Shown here piece by piece: positions 5,668-12,725 of a stretch of DNA of 33,145 nt. This DNA is from a virus. Position 1 is the first letter of the stretch. Each line of letters opens with the position of its first letter. Under the pieces are notes generated by a model. That model ran no database searches and was not told where the DNA came from. It saw nothing but the letters and a program-made list of their open reading frames with translations. The stretch is taken from positions 1 through 33,145 of the IMG/VR virus record IMGVR_UViG_3300042922_000471; one strand, 5' to 3'. Made by a program: the position numbers and the translations under genes.

Positions 5668-5826
5668 ATGAACAACACCCAAGAAAAGAATCAAGAAATC
5701 GAACGCATGCTCTACCGGGGCAAGGTCATCATCAACGAAGCGCGTCGGCAGTTGGGTAAGCCTCCGCTGTATGACCTGGAGGCGGAGAGATTGGGGGCAG
5801 CAAGCCAAGCAGAACGGGGGTATTAA
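5668..5826 (+). CDS. small hypothetical protein (52 aa)
   Basis: An ATG at 5668 is preceded by AGGAAGGAG at 8 nt, an excellent ribosome site, and opens a 52-residue frame starting MNNTQEKNQEIERMLYRGK. The product is charged and helical, with no motif that I recognise. It fills an otherwise empty stretch of the early operon in the right direction. The strong site is the main evidence that it is expressed. Confidence 0.6.
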   Translation: MNNTQEKNQEIERMLYRGKVIINEARRQLGKPPLYDLEAERLGAASQAERGY

Positions 5827-5919
5827 TTGTGACACTTGATCACTTGGCCCGTTTGTGGGTCAATCACTCACTCCAATATGAAATCATTCAAAGAAATATC
5901 AATCGAAAGGAACGCGCCC

Positions 5920-6552
5920 ATGGACAATCCAGTAATTAAGCAGAAAGCCGATGAACTCCGGCAACGTGTAGGGGGTACGATTTTTGGTTTCCCCATTGAA
6001 GAGAACAATCCGCGGTCTTCATATGCTGTTGTTGTCTATGCTGGAGGACTGTACCATGTGTACCCCAAAGCCAGCGACATTTCACTTGCGGCGACAGGCG
6101 TCAAAACCATTCTGGATGCCATGAAGAAAGAAGGCTATGACGTTAGCTTTGAAAAGGATGTGCGCTTAGTAAGCTTCGAGGCACAAATGAATGCCCCGGA
6201 TGTAACTATGCGGAGGTTAAAGAAAGAAAATATTAGTCGTCCTCTTTTTGAAAAAGACGTTGATATTATGAACAATCCAGACGATCCCGAAGGCTGCCTA
6301 TTCTCTTCGCGTGGGCTTTTGAAATGGACCTATATCGAAATGGTTGATGAGAAGAACCCAAAAGCATTTCGGTTCATGGATGAATACTACAAAATTCTAG
6401 CAGGTCTGAGGTATGGGAAAACAGCAGCGGCTATCAAACAAGAAGTCCGCAGGTTGAGTAAAGAAGAAGCCATAGCCTGGATCGAGAAGACACATGCCCG
6501 TTATGTAACGGATGGATCAATCATTTTCGGTATTATGCAGAGATTGGTGTAG
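5920..6552 (+). CDS. early protein of unknown function, paralogue of next gene
   Basis: The start at ATG 5920 (210 aa) is chosen because AAAGGA lies 8 nt upstream; a longer frame from 5836 has no such site. The N-terminal half (about 1-110) has mixed strands and helices with a YAVVVYAGGLYHVYPKASD segment. The C-terminal half (about 120-210) repeats the next protein: SSRGLLKWTY, FMDEYYKILAGLRYGKTAAAIKQEV and AIAWIEKTHARYV. I know no function for this family. It lies in the early operon, so host takeover or regulation is likely, but nothing more specific can be said. Confidence 0.7.
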   Translation: MDNPVIKQKADELRQRVGGTIFGFPIEENNPRSSYAVVVYAGGLYHVYPKASDISLAATGVKTILDAMKKEGYDVSFEKDVRLVSFEAQMNAPDVTMRRLKKENISRPLFEKDVDIMNNPDDPEGCLFSSRGLLKWTYIEMVDEKNPKAFRFMDEYYKILAGLRYGKTAAAIKQEVRRLSKEEAIAWIEKTHARYVTDGSIIFGIMQRLV

Positions 6553-6565
6553 GAGGACATCTACC

Positions 6566-6910
6566 ATGAATAATATGCTGACCTTCTTAACTAAGGGAAT
6601 TGATATCACACCGAAGGAAAACGGCCAAGAAGGCTATGATATTTCCTCACGAGGCATTTTGAAAGCCGCCTATTTAGCCGCGCTGGAAGATCAAGGAACC
6701 AGGGGTACCCTGATCATGGATGAATATTTTAAACTTTTGGCTTCAAGACGCTACGGGAAAACGATAACCGCAATTAAGCAGGAGTTGCAGCTCATGACCC
6801 AAGCGGAAGGGCTGGCATGGATCGAACGCACATATGCCAGTTACATTTCTGATGAACTGACCATTCAGGCAATCCTTGCTAATTTGATGTGGGAGGCAGG
6901 ACATGAATAA
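6566..6910 (+). CDS. early protein of unknown function, short paralogue of previous gene
   Basis: The 114-residue product starts at ATG 6566 behind AGGAGG (9 nt). Almost all of it aligns with the C-terminal half of the previous protein: ISSRGILKAAY versus FSSRGLLKWTY, IMDEYFKLLASRRYGKTITAIKQEL versus FMDEYYKILAGLRYGKTAAAIKQEV, and LAWIERTYASYI versus IAWIEKTHARYV. This is a tandem duplication in which one copy has a fused N-terminal domain. The SRRYGKT stretch resembles a P-loop only superficially. It overlaps the next gene by 8 nt. Confidence 0.7.
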   Translation: MNNMLTFLTKGIDITPKENGQEGYDISSRGILKAAYLAALEDQGTRGTLIMDEYFKLLASRRYGKTITAIKQELQLMTQAEGLAWIERTYASYISDELTIQAILANLMWEAGHE

Positions 6911-7394
6911 CGGTTTGGAAGTTGCAAGACAAATACTCTCTGATGATATTCGGAAGATCACTCTGCAGGAGGCGCGGCAGAATGTGCAAATGTCTGTTGC
7001 TGAAGTAGCAGGAGCAACCGGGGTTTCTGAATCAACTTTGAATGAATGGGAAAAAGATTCCAGTAAAATTGAACTCTTTGAGTTTGAAAAGATTTGTCGT
7101 CTTTATCGCATAAACATAGCGCACGTATTTGGAGGGAAGACAGAAGACCTGCTAAAGGCAAGGGCAGAACTCAATACACCATCCAGCAGCTTGATTGATA
7201 AAGCCGCAACCGGAACCCGCCGTCTTGTATTCCTTACGCATATCAAAAATAAATTGGTTCGTTCGGCTTTTGCCATCCAGGAGGAACCAGAAATGTATAC
7301 CTTGGAGAACATTTTTTCTGATCTCATGGATGTTGTTTTGGATATTAGCGAGGAAGAGAGCGTAATTGTCGAAGGTATTGCTGAAAAAATGTAG
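6903..7394 (+). CDS. XRE-type DNA-binding protein with helical C-terminus
   Basis: Residues about 19-78 (ITLQEARQNVQMSVAEVAGATGVSESTLNEWEKD...) form an XRE helix-turn-helix. The remaining 85 residues are helical and acidic (YTLENIFSDLMDVVLDISEEESVIVE) and may oligomerise or bind a partner. The ATG overlaps the end of the preceding gene by 8 nt, showing translational coupling. It is the third regulator of the plus-strand early operon. Its target is unknown. Confidence 0.75.
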   Translation: MNNGLEVARQILSDDIRKITLQEARQNVQMSVAEVAGATGVSESTLNEWEKDSSKIELFEFEKICRLYRINIAHVFGGKTEDLLKARAELNTPSSSLIDKAATGTRRLVFLTHIKNKLVRSAFAIQEEPEMYTLENIFSDLMDVVLDISEEESVIVEGIAEKM

Positions 7395-7406
7395 GGGGTG
7401 GAGCGA

Positions 7407-7646
7407 ATGCGGGAAATTTGTCTTAATGATCTGGCTTATGTTGCTGACTTGAAATCAAGAGTGACGAGTGCGGCATATTCGCTGGAAACCGAAGTGGAAA
7501 CACCGGAGGTAGTCGTAGAAATACTGAAGGACATCGTCATTGATTTTATTGAGTTTGAAAAAGCCATGGAGCATTCCTTTGTACAGGAAGGCATGGTAAA
7601 TAGGAAAAATCGCCTCAACGCGGATACCTTGGCGGGGTCACGTTAA
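7407..7646 (+). CDS. small acidic hypothetical protein (79 aa)
   Basis: ATG 7407 is favoured over GTG 7398, as GGGGGTGGAG overlaps the latter and is well placed for the ATG. The product (MREICLNDLAYVADLKSRV...) is helical and acidic, with no known motif. It follows the XRE gene by 12 nt. Part of its helical stretch (VVEILKDIVIDFIEFEKA) is similar in character, but not clearly homologous, to the end of that protein. Confidence 0.6.
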   Translation: MREICLNDLAYVADLKSRVTSAAYSLETEVETPEVVVEILKDIVIDFIEFEKAMEHSFVQEGMVNRKNRLNADTLAGSR

Positions 7647-7671
7647 GACGATCTGAATTTAAAAATCATAT

Positions 7672-7739
7672 GGAGCTTCTTGGCGTCATTATACAGGCAT
7701 AGTTCTGTTTGCGTCAAGGGGCTCCCATAAATTAGGAGC
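7672..7739 (+). promoter_or_regulatory. candidate RNA switch covering the ribosome site of the next gene
   Basis: GCTCC (7721-7725) can pair either with upstream GGAGC (7672-7676) or with downstream GGAGC (7735-7739), which is part of the ribosome-binding site of the gene starting at 7749. The upstream pairing is supported by a second helix (CTTG 7679-7682 with CAAG 7715-7718) and an inner hairpin (ACAG 7693-7696 with CTGT 7705-7708). The two states are mutually exclusive, so translation could be turned on or off by stabilising one of them. The ligand, if any, is unknown. Confidence 0.4.
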
Positions 7740-7748
7740 GTGTGCATT

Positions 7749-8165
7749 ATGTCAATCATTCTATCTTCAGCTTCAATTGCTGGGAAGTCCCTTATTCTTC
7801 AGTCTGCCCGTAAACCCGCTAACTATTTTGACCGGGTTTATGTCAATGCCAAAAATATCATGCGCAAGCAGGGGGTAAGCGCTCTGCTTGCCTTTTGGCA
7901 GCAGGAATTGGAGAAGCGTCCGGCAGCGTCGCGTTCGGCCTGCTGGCGTCCTCTGCTGCGTATGGCCCGCTCTATTGTGTGGAGCCAGAACGTTCGCTAT
8001 GGCGAAACTCTCGAGGTCGGATTCGACTTTGTTGAGACAGAACCAGGCGCGTGGCTTCCGTACATTTGGGCATATGGGACCGGTAGCGACAACCGTTCAG
8101 CCAAGTGGTTTGCGGATCCGGAACGGAATGTGCTTATTGGCTGGGATCAGGAGGTGCGGGGATGA
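7749..8165 (+). CDS. early phage protein of unknown function
   Basis: ATG 7749 (138 aa) has TAGGAG 10 nt upstream. The protein is not recognised. It has a basic helical N-terminal half and an aromatic C-terminal half ending WFADPERNVLIGWDQEVRG. That ending resembles WYSDPAKSQFNEWDREAQ in the next protein, and both have a preceding GV-aliphatic-aliphatic helix, so the pair may be diverged duplicates. The stop overlaps the start of the next gene (ATGA). Upstream lies the candidate RNA switch. Confidence 0.6.
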   Translation: MSIILSSASIAGKSLILQSARKPANYFDRVYVNAKNIMRKQGVSALLAFWQQELEKRPAASRSACWRPLLRMARSIVWSQNVRYGETLEVGFDFVETEPGAWLPYIWAYGTGSDNRSAKWFADPERNVLIGWDQEVRG

Positions 8166-8554
8166 AAGAAGAAGCTGTCAAGGACGCATTTGATGGGATG
8201 AGAATTGAGCAGCTGGTGGACTATCTCATGAAAGAGACCATCGAAGCGGTGCAAGAGCGTGGCGTTCAGCACATGCTTAATCGCATGGAGGATGCCATTG
8301 CTGAAACCTTCAAGGGTAGAACGGTACCGCGCTATGCTCGGGGCATCTTTCTTGTCACGATTGAATGTGCGATCTATAAGCTTTATTCCATTCCAAACCA
8401 TACGTTGACCGTTGCCCACGGTATCGACCATGAAGATGCTTGGATCACTGCAATCTGCTCCAGTGGAGCTTTCGCACTTTGGTATTCTGATCCAGCCAAA
8501 AGCCAATTCAACGAGTGGGACCGGGAGGCACAGTATGCCGAAAAACGGAATTGA
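8162..8554 (+). CDS. early phage protein of unknown function
   Basis: ATG 8162 (131 aa) follows CAGGAGGTG at a good distance and overlaps the previous stop by 4 nt. The N-terminal part is a helical, acidic segment, and the C-terminal part has the pattern ALWYSDPAKSQFNEWDRE shared in spirit with the preceding gene. No catalytic motif is visible. It is co-translated with its neighbours in a block of overlapping short genes. Confidence 0.6.
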   Translation: MKEEAVKDAFDGMRIEQLVDYLMKETIEAVQERGVQHMLNRMEDAIAETFKGRTVPRYARGIFLVTIECAIYKLYSIPNHTLTVAHGIDHEDAWITAICSSGAFALWYSDPAKSQFNEWDREAQYAEKRN

Positions 8555-8825
8555 TATCCGCCTGGCATTACAAGAGTTGGGCGCAGCCCCTAAGCTGCCT
8601 ACCTCCCGTTTTCAGGGCAGGTATATCCATCTGCAGATCAATTACAGTTACTTTTCAGATCGCTATCCAGACATTATGGACGCTCTCATGGAGTTGGAGC
8701 CAGTAATCGGCAAAGCAGCGGTTCTTGAAGTAATGGAGCAGGTGCTCTGGCGGGTTATGGAAGGCAGGGAAGCCGTGAGAGACTTCCTGCTCGCTGTCTT
8801 TGGGGAGGTCAACCATGTCGGATGA
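8535..8825 (+). CDS. early phage protein of unknown function (96 aa)
   Basis: The start ATG 8535 lies inside the end of the previous gene (20-nt overlap) with GGGAGG 6 nt upstream. The protein begins MPKNGIDIRLALQELGAAPK and is mostly helical (MDALMELEPVIGKAAVLEVMEQVLWRVMEG). No motif is recognised. The tight overlaps on both sides make expression with the surrounding operon very likely. Confidence 0.6.
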   Translation: MPKNGIDIRLALQELGAAPKLPTSRFQGRYIHLQINYSYFSDRYPDIMDALMELEPVIGKAAVLEVMEQVLWRVMEGREAVRDFLLAVFGEVNHVG

Positions 8826-8976
8826 ACTGCTGCATGCCTTAGGAGATTACTTCGTCCGCTGGCGGATCGGCTACGCCTTCGGCATTACGTTCAGCCAATT
8901 TGTAGAGCAGTACAATACCGGTCAGTGGAAGCATGTAGATATCGCAATCTTCGGCTATAAAACAAATATCAAGTAG
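8815..8976 (+). CDS. small hypothetical protein (53 aa)
   Basis: ATG 8815 is preceded by GGAGGT at 5 nt and opens a 53-residue frame (MSDELLHALGDYFVRWRIGY...NIK) that ends 8 nt before the replication initiator. It overlaps the previous gene by 11 nt. It is soluble, aromatic and slightly basic, with no known motif. Confidence 0.55.
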   Translation: MSDELLHALGDYFVRWRIGYAFGITFSQFVEQYNTGQWKHVDIAIFGYKTNIK

Positions 8977-8984
8977 GTGGGATC

Positions 8985-9902
8985 ATGGCACGGCCAACAA
9001 AAGAAGGACTGGACTATTTCCCCTTGGACATTGACTTCGACCAGGACGACAAGCTGGTCGTGCCGGTGAATAAATTCGGCATGCAAGGCCTTGGCATCAT
9101 CGTGAAATTAATGGCCGAGATCTATCGAAATGGCTACTTCTACCCTTGGGGGGAGCGGGAGCAATATGTATTCGGTAATCGAGTTAATGTTGACATTAAT
9201 TCGATAAATGATGTCGTAAACGAATGTCTAAAGTGGGGATTCTTCCACGAGGGTCTGTTTGAAAAACATCAGATTCTAACCTCGAAGGGATTCCAAAAAA
9301 GGTTCATTGAAGCATCCAAGCGGCGCAAAGTTACGACGTTCATTTCGGAATATACGCTGATTGATCTGAGGGCTGCCTGCAAAAAGTGCAGCCCTATAAA
9401 TGAGGTTGATGTTAACGGAAACGAAGTAAATGTATACATTAACTCCGATAAAGTTAGCAATATGTCAACAGAAAGTACACAAAGAGAAAGTAAAGAGAAA
9501 GTAAAAGGAAATAAAAGAGAAAGTAAAAAAGATATAAAAGATTTATCCGCCGAAATTTTCAATTTCCGCTCCCGGTATTCTGCGGAGCTATTAAAAATTA
9601 TAGATCAATACCTGGACTTCATTCGGGAGACCCGAAGCAGCAAAAAGATAGCAGATAGTATCATCGTGAAAATTCTGAACTATTTTTCCAAGTACAGTCT
9701 GGTGCAGGTCGAATACGCCATGCTACAGCACATGAGCATGGAGGATAAGCGGAGCGCACCGGAAATGTACACCTTCGGCATTATCCGCAAGAGTACAGAG
9801 GCTGAGGCAGCAAGGAAACTGCAGCAGCTAAGGGAAGGCCGCAAGGGAGGAAAACAGCCTTGGGATTCTGATGCCTATCTTGATTCCCTGAAAGAGGAGT
9901 GA
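8985..9902 (+). CDS. replication initiator (DUF4373/Lin1244 N-terminal domain, DnaD-like)
   Basis: The first 120 residues (ARPTKEGLDYFPLDIDFDQDDKLV...KFGMQGLGIIVKLMAEIY) are the DUF4373 winged-helix domain found at the start of replisome organisers of Bacillota phages. A Lys/Glu-rich linker (about 160-185) follows and then a helical C-terminal part (about 190-285), likely DnaD-like. It would bind the phage origin and recruit the loader and helicase encoded next. The linker is encoded by AAAGAGAAAGTA repeats that may themselves be part of the origin. Starts at ATG 8985 after GGTGGGAT. Comparable to the SPP1 G38P position in a 38-39-40 type set. Confidence 0.8.
   Translation: MARPTKEGLDYFPLDIDFDQDDKLVVPVNKFGMQGLGIIVKLMAEIYRNGYFYPWGEREQYVFGNRVNVDINSINDVVNECLKWGFFHEGLFEKHQILTSKGFQKRFIEASKRRKVTTFISEYTLIDLRAACKKCSPINEVDVNGNEVNVYINSDKVSNMSTESTQRESKEKVKGNKRESKKDIKDLSAEIFNFRSRYSAELLKIIDQYLDFIRETRSSKKIADSIIVKILNYFSKYSLVQVEYAMLQHMSMEDKRSAPEMYTFGIIRKSTEAEAARKLQQLREGRKGGKQPWDSDAYLDSLKEE
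9481..9525 (+). repeat. iteron-like AAAGAGAAAGTA repeats inside the initiator gene
   Basis: Exact 12-bp copies start at 9481, 9492 and 9514, that is at spacings of 11 and 22 bp, one and two helical turns; a partial copy precedes them at about 9470. The tract is AT-rich and lies inside the replication initiator gene, where many phages hold their origin. It encodes a low-complexity KE-rich linker, so a simple coding explanation is also possible. Confidence 0.4.
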
Positions 9903-9907
9903 GCAGC

Positions 9908-10204
9908 GTGGCAGGCAACATGAAGATGACAGAGAAAGAGGCTGGGAAGCTGATCGTGATCATTCGGGATTTTGTCCCTTCCTACCAGCCGTCCAAAACA
10001 ACCGCCGCAAACTGGCAGCGAATCCTCGGTAAGAAAATGACTTACGAAGAGGCCGAGAAATACCTTTACCAGCACTTTGAAGAAAGCCGCTTCCTCCCGC
10101 TCCCCGCTGATCTGATCAGCAAATGGCAGGAGGACTTTAATCCAGACGATATCGTTCCCATGGAACCGCCAGCAGACATGAGGGGGCCGCAGCAGGATGA
10201 ATGA
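9908..10204 (+). CDS. helicase loader, G39P-like
   Basis: GTG 9908 (98 aa) is chosen since AGAGGAG lies 8 nt upstream. The core segment NWQRILGKKMTYEEAEKYLYQHFEESRFLPLPADLI matches the pattern of SPP1 G39P-type loader/inhibitor proteins (Trp, Tyr, then an FxP block and an acidic, disordered tail). Such proteins hold the hexameric helicase inactive until it reaches the initiator at the origin. Its place between the initiator and the DnaB-type helicase, with an 8-nt overlap into the latter, supports this. The family call rests on pattern and context. Confidence 0.65.
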   Translation: MAGNMKMTEKEAGKLIVIIRDFVPSYQPSKTTAANWQRILGKKMTYEEAEKYLYQHFEESRFLPLPADLISKWQEDFNPDDIVPMEPPADMRGPQQDE

Positions 10205-11486
10205 CTTTGAGACAGAGCAGAACGTCCTTGCTGGTATGCTGGCCTCCGAGAAGATGCTGTATGACGGTCTCGCCGTTGTCACCGTGGATCACTTTGTAGA
10301 CGAGCAGCATCAGCTCATTTATGCAGAAATTGCAGGCCGGGCAGAGCAGGGACCGCCAAACTGGAACATGATCTACCGGGAATTGAAGAACCGGATCGAT
10401 GTGAAACAAATGATGGCGCTGAAGGGGCTGCTGACCGATGAAAGCAGCTTCAGCTATTGGCTGGAGAAGCTACATGACCTATTCGTCCGCCGAATGTATA
10501 TGACGGCAGCTCGGCAGATATACAGCATTGCCGAGAGCAATCGGCCGCTGAAGGAAATCACGGAGCTGGTTGAACAACGAATCATGAAAGTGAACGCCGT
10601 GGAAGGTACTGAGCGAATCGTGACGCCAGAAGAAGCCGGGAACAACGCGCTTGAAGAGTTTGAACGGCGGATCAAGGCGGAGCAGCCCATTCATGGTATC
10701 CGCCTTTCGCGTGAAGTACCAACGGGAGGTATGCCGCAGATCGACGGTTTCCCTGGACTAGACGAATTGTTCCGAGGCTTGCGCGGTGGGGATTTGATTA
10801 TCGTGTCCGCTCGGACAGGTGACGGTAAGACGGCGCTGGCACAAAATATTGTCCGGCATGCCAGTATCCATCAAAACTATCGGACCTTTTATCAAAATAC
10901 CGAGATGAAGGAGAACGAAATGGTGTTCCGGTTCGCTGCTCAGATGTCCGGCAAGAGCTTCATGGGCATTGATGGCGGGACGCTGGACAGTTGGGACCGC
11001 GCAGCGGTGAGGCGGGCATTTGAGCAATATGCTGAATCCAGGATTTTTATATCCCACCTTCCAACACTGACGCCGGAGCGCAGCCGTGGTCTTTCCCGAC
11101 AGTTCAAAATCAAATACGGGCAGCCGGATCTGATCATAATCGACTATATCGGCCGGATGGACCTGAAGTTATCGAAAAATAAGCAAGAGCATCAGGTGCT
11201 TCGTGATATCGCCAAGGAATGCAAGCGGCTGGCGGCTGAAGTGAATGCTTGCGTGATCCTAATCGCCCAGCTCAACAAAGACGGCAGCCTTCAGGGTGCG
11301 CAGGCAATGGAGAATGAGGCAGACGGCTTCCTGAAATTTGAGCCCCTGACCAAAGATGTGCGTGAGCGGGCTCCGCAGGGGGCAACCCATGTATTGACCG
11401 CAGCAAAAGCACGGCGCGGTCAGAAGGGCAAGGAAATATTCGTCAGCTTCAACAAGGACCGCATGTACATGACCGAGGTACGGTGA
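10197..11486 (+). CDS. replicative DNA helicase, DnaB family
   Basis: The 429-residue protein has the DnaB N-terminal helical domain (about 1-110), linker (about 140-180) and RecA-like motor (about 185-429). Visible motifs are Walker A ARTGDGKT (205-212, K211), catalytic E236 (QNTEMKE), Walker B LIIIDY (312-317, D316), the AQLN motif (357-360) and an arginine-finger region KARRGQKG (404-411). It unwinds DNA 5' to 3' at the phage fork and recruits host primase. Length is close to bacterial DnaB. The ribosome site is weak, and the start overlaps the loader gene by 8 nt, so translation is probably coupled, matching a loader-helicase complex. Confidence 0.95.
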   Translation: MNDFETEQNVLAGMLASEKMLYDGLAVVTVDHFVDEQHQLIYAEIAGRAEQGPPNWNMIYRELKNRIDVKQMMALKGLLTDESSFSYWLEKLHDLFVRRMYMTAARQIYSIAESNRPLKEITELVEQRIMKVNAVEGTERIVTPEEAGNNALEEFERRIKAEQPIHGIRLSREVPTGGMPQIDGFPGLDELFRGLRGGDLIIVSARTGDGKTALAQNIVRHASIHQNYRTFYQNTEMKENEMVFRFAAQMSGKSFMGIDGGTLDSWDRAAVRRAFEQYAESRIFISHLPTLTPERSRGLSRQFKIKYGQPDLIIIDYIGRMDLKLSKNKQEHQVLRDIAKECKRLAAEVNACVILIAQLNKDGSLQGAQAMENEADGFLKFEPLTKDVRERAPQGATHVLTAAKARRGQKGKEIFVSFNKDRMYMTEVR

Positions 11487-12037
11487 TGGATGAGCGGGAG
11501 CGGGAACGCAAGGAGAGGATGTTCCGGCAGCAGTACAAGGATTTGATTCTCGAAGCAACACGGATTGCTGTAAAAGGCGGGGTTCTCTCAGAAGCGTATG
11601 AGGACTTCGTCATTGATCATTTAGACGGCATGATTGATTCGCTCAGTAATGACGATTTTGATTACCTGGTGAAGAACGAACGGCTCCCGGTAAGAGTAAT
11701 CCGCACAGAAGAAGGCCGCACCGCTGTGCTTGAGAAGTTGAGGGTGGCCCAGCAGCTCCAGAAGGAGCCGAGCCTAACAGATATGGACCGGAACAACTTG
11801 AAAGGCTACACGGAGGCGCTGGAAGCTCTACTGAGGGAGAGCGAAGGACACGGCATTTTACCGTCCGCAGTGGAAGCATCGGGCCTAAGCGAAATCGACC
11901 AACTCCGCGCCCGCATCTTCAAAGCAGCTGACATCCTGGATGCTATGAATCCGGATGATGCCCGGCTGCCGGAATACAAACGACTCTATCAAGCCCTATG
12001 GGACAAATATAACGAGCTTCAAAAACAAGGAGGTTAA
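11486..12037 (+). CDS. helical early protein of unknown function
   Basis: ATG 11486 (183 aa) overlaps the helicase stop by 1 nt and has GAGGT upstream. The protein is acidic and strongly helical, starting with a charged RERERKERMF segment, with no catalytic motif. Two helical parts are joined near residue 128. Position after the helicase suggests an accessory to replication, but there is no direct evidence. Confidence 0.6.
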   Translation: MDERERERKERMFRQQYKDLILEATRIAVKGGVLSEAYEDFVIDHLDGMIDSLSNDDFDYLVKNERLPVRVIRTEEGRTAVLEKLRVAQQLQKEPSLTDMDRNNLKGYTEALEALLRESEGHGILPSAVEASGLSEIDQLRARIFKAADILDAMNPDDARLPEYKRLYQALWDKYNELQKQGG

Positions 12038-12041
12038 CCAC

Positions 12042-12725
12042 ATGTTGAAATCAGCTTCGCAATTAATCAGTGAGATTCTCAAAAAGCATCTTCCAGAGAA
12101 ACAAGAAGACCATAAAACCGAAGCATTGAGAAAGTCGGTGCTGAGAACATCAACACTTTTGGACCTGATGGAGGATGGGAAACTTAAGCAGGATTTGGAA
12201 CAATACTACCTTTCTCAATGCGAACAATTTGCTGAACGTATCGCATTGAAACAAAGAATGGGTTTGCTTGCTGCTTTCCACCCCGTAAGCCAGGGAATTA
12301 TGCTACAACCGGCTCCCGCTCAAGATCCCCGCAAGCAGGCGGACAACGAGATCAACAATTTGAAGCGAATCAGCGAAGTCGTCGCAGAGGTATATCAATA
12401 CATGTGCATGAAGAGAGACGAGCGGCGGCTCCATTGCTTGGCGGGTATCCAAGAGCGGCGTTTCCTGATCCGGCAGCAGCCAGATAACCAATGGGGTGTA
12501 TACGAGCTGTGCAAAGCGGTCTACGAGCTGGCCGAGCTGGACCGAGTAAACTTCAATGCCGCAGGGCTACCGGAGAAGTTGGAGCTCATCCTTGAACTGA
12601 TTCCTTTTGCGGAAAACAAAGCCGTTTGTGAAGGTGTGATGGAGTATCACGACTCCCGCTTACAGCAAGGATGGGAAATGGCGTACTTACAGGAGCCGGC
12701 TCATGAGCAAGCCGATAGACTATAA
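12042..12725 (+). CDS. helical protein of unknown function
   Basis: ATG 12042 has AGGAGG 8 nt upstream (227 aa); a longer frame to 11955 lacks such a site and overlaps the previous gene. It is helical and charged, with a segment AELDRVNFNAAGLPEKLELILELIPFAENKAVCEGVM near the end. No motif is recognised. The last 23 nt overlap the sigma factor gene, so the two are likely translated together; a functional link with the sigma factor (for example as a partner) is possible but only inferred. Confidence 0.6.
   Translation: MLKSASQLISEILKKHLPEKQEDHKTEALRKSVLRTSTLLDLMEDGKLKQDLEQYYLSQCEQFAERIALKQRMGLLAAFHPVSQGIMLQPAPAQDPRKQADNEINNLKRISEVVAEVYQYMCMKRDERRLHCLAGIQERRFLIRQQPDNQWGVYELCKAVYELAELDRVNFNAAGLPEKLELILELIPFAENKAVCEGVMEYHDSRLQQGWEMAYLQEPAHEQADRL

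Noticed and set aside
6720-6790. P-loop in the RYGKT segment of the paralogous early proteins
   Set aside because: It lacks the GxxxxGK[ST] spacing and no Walker B follows.
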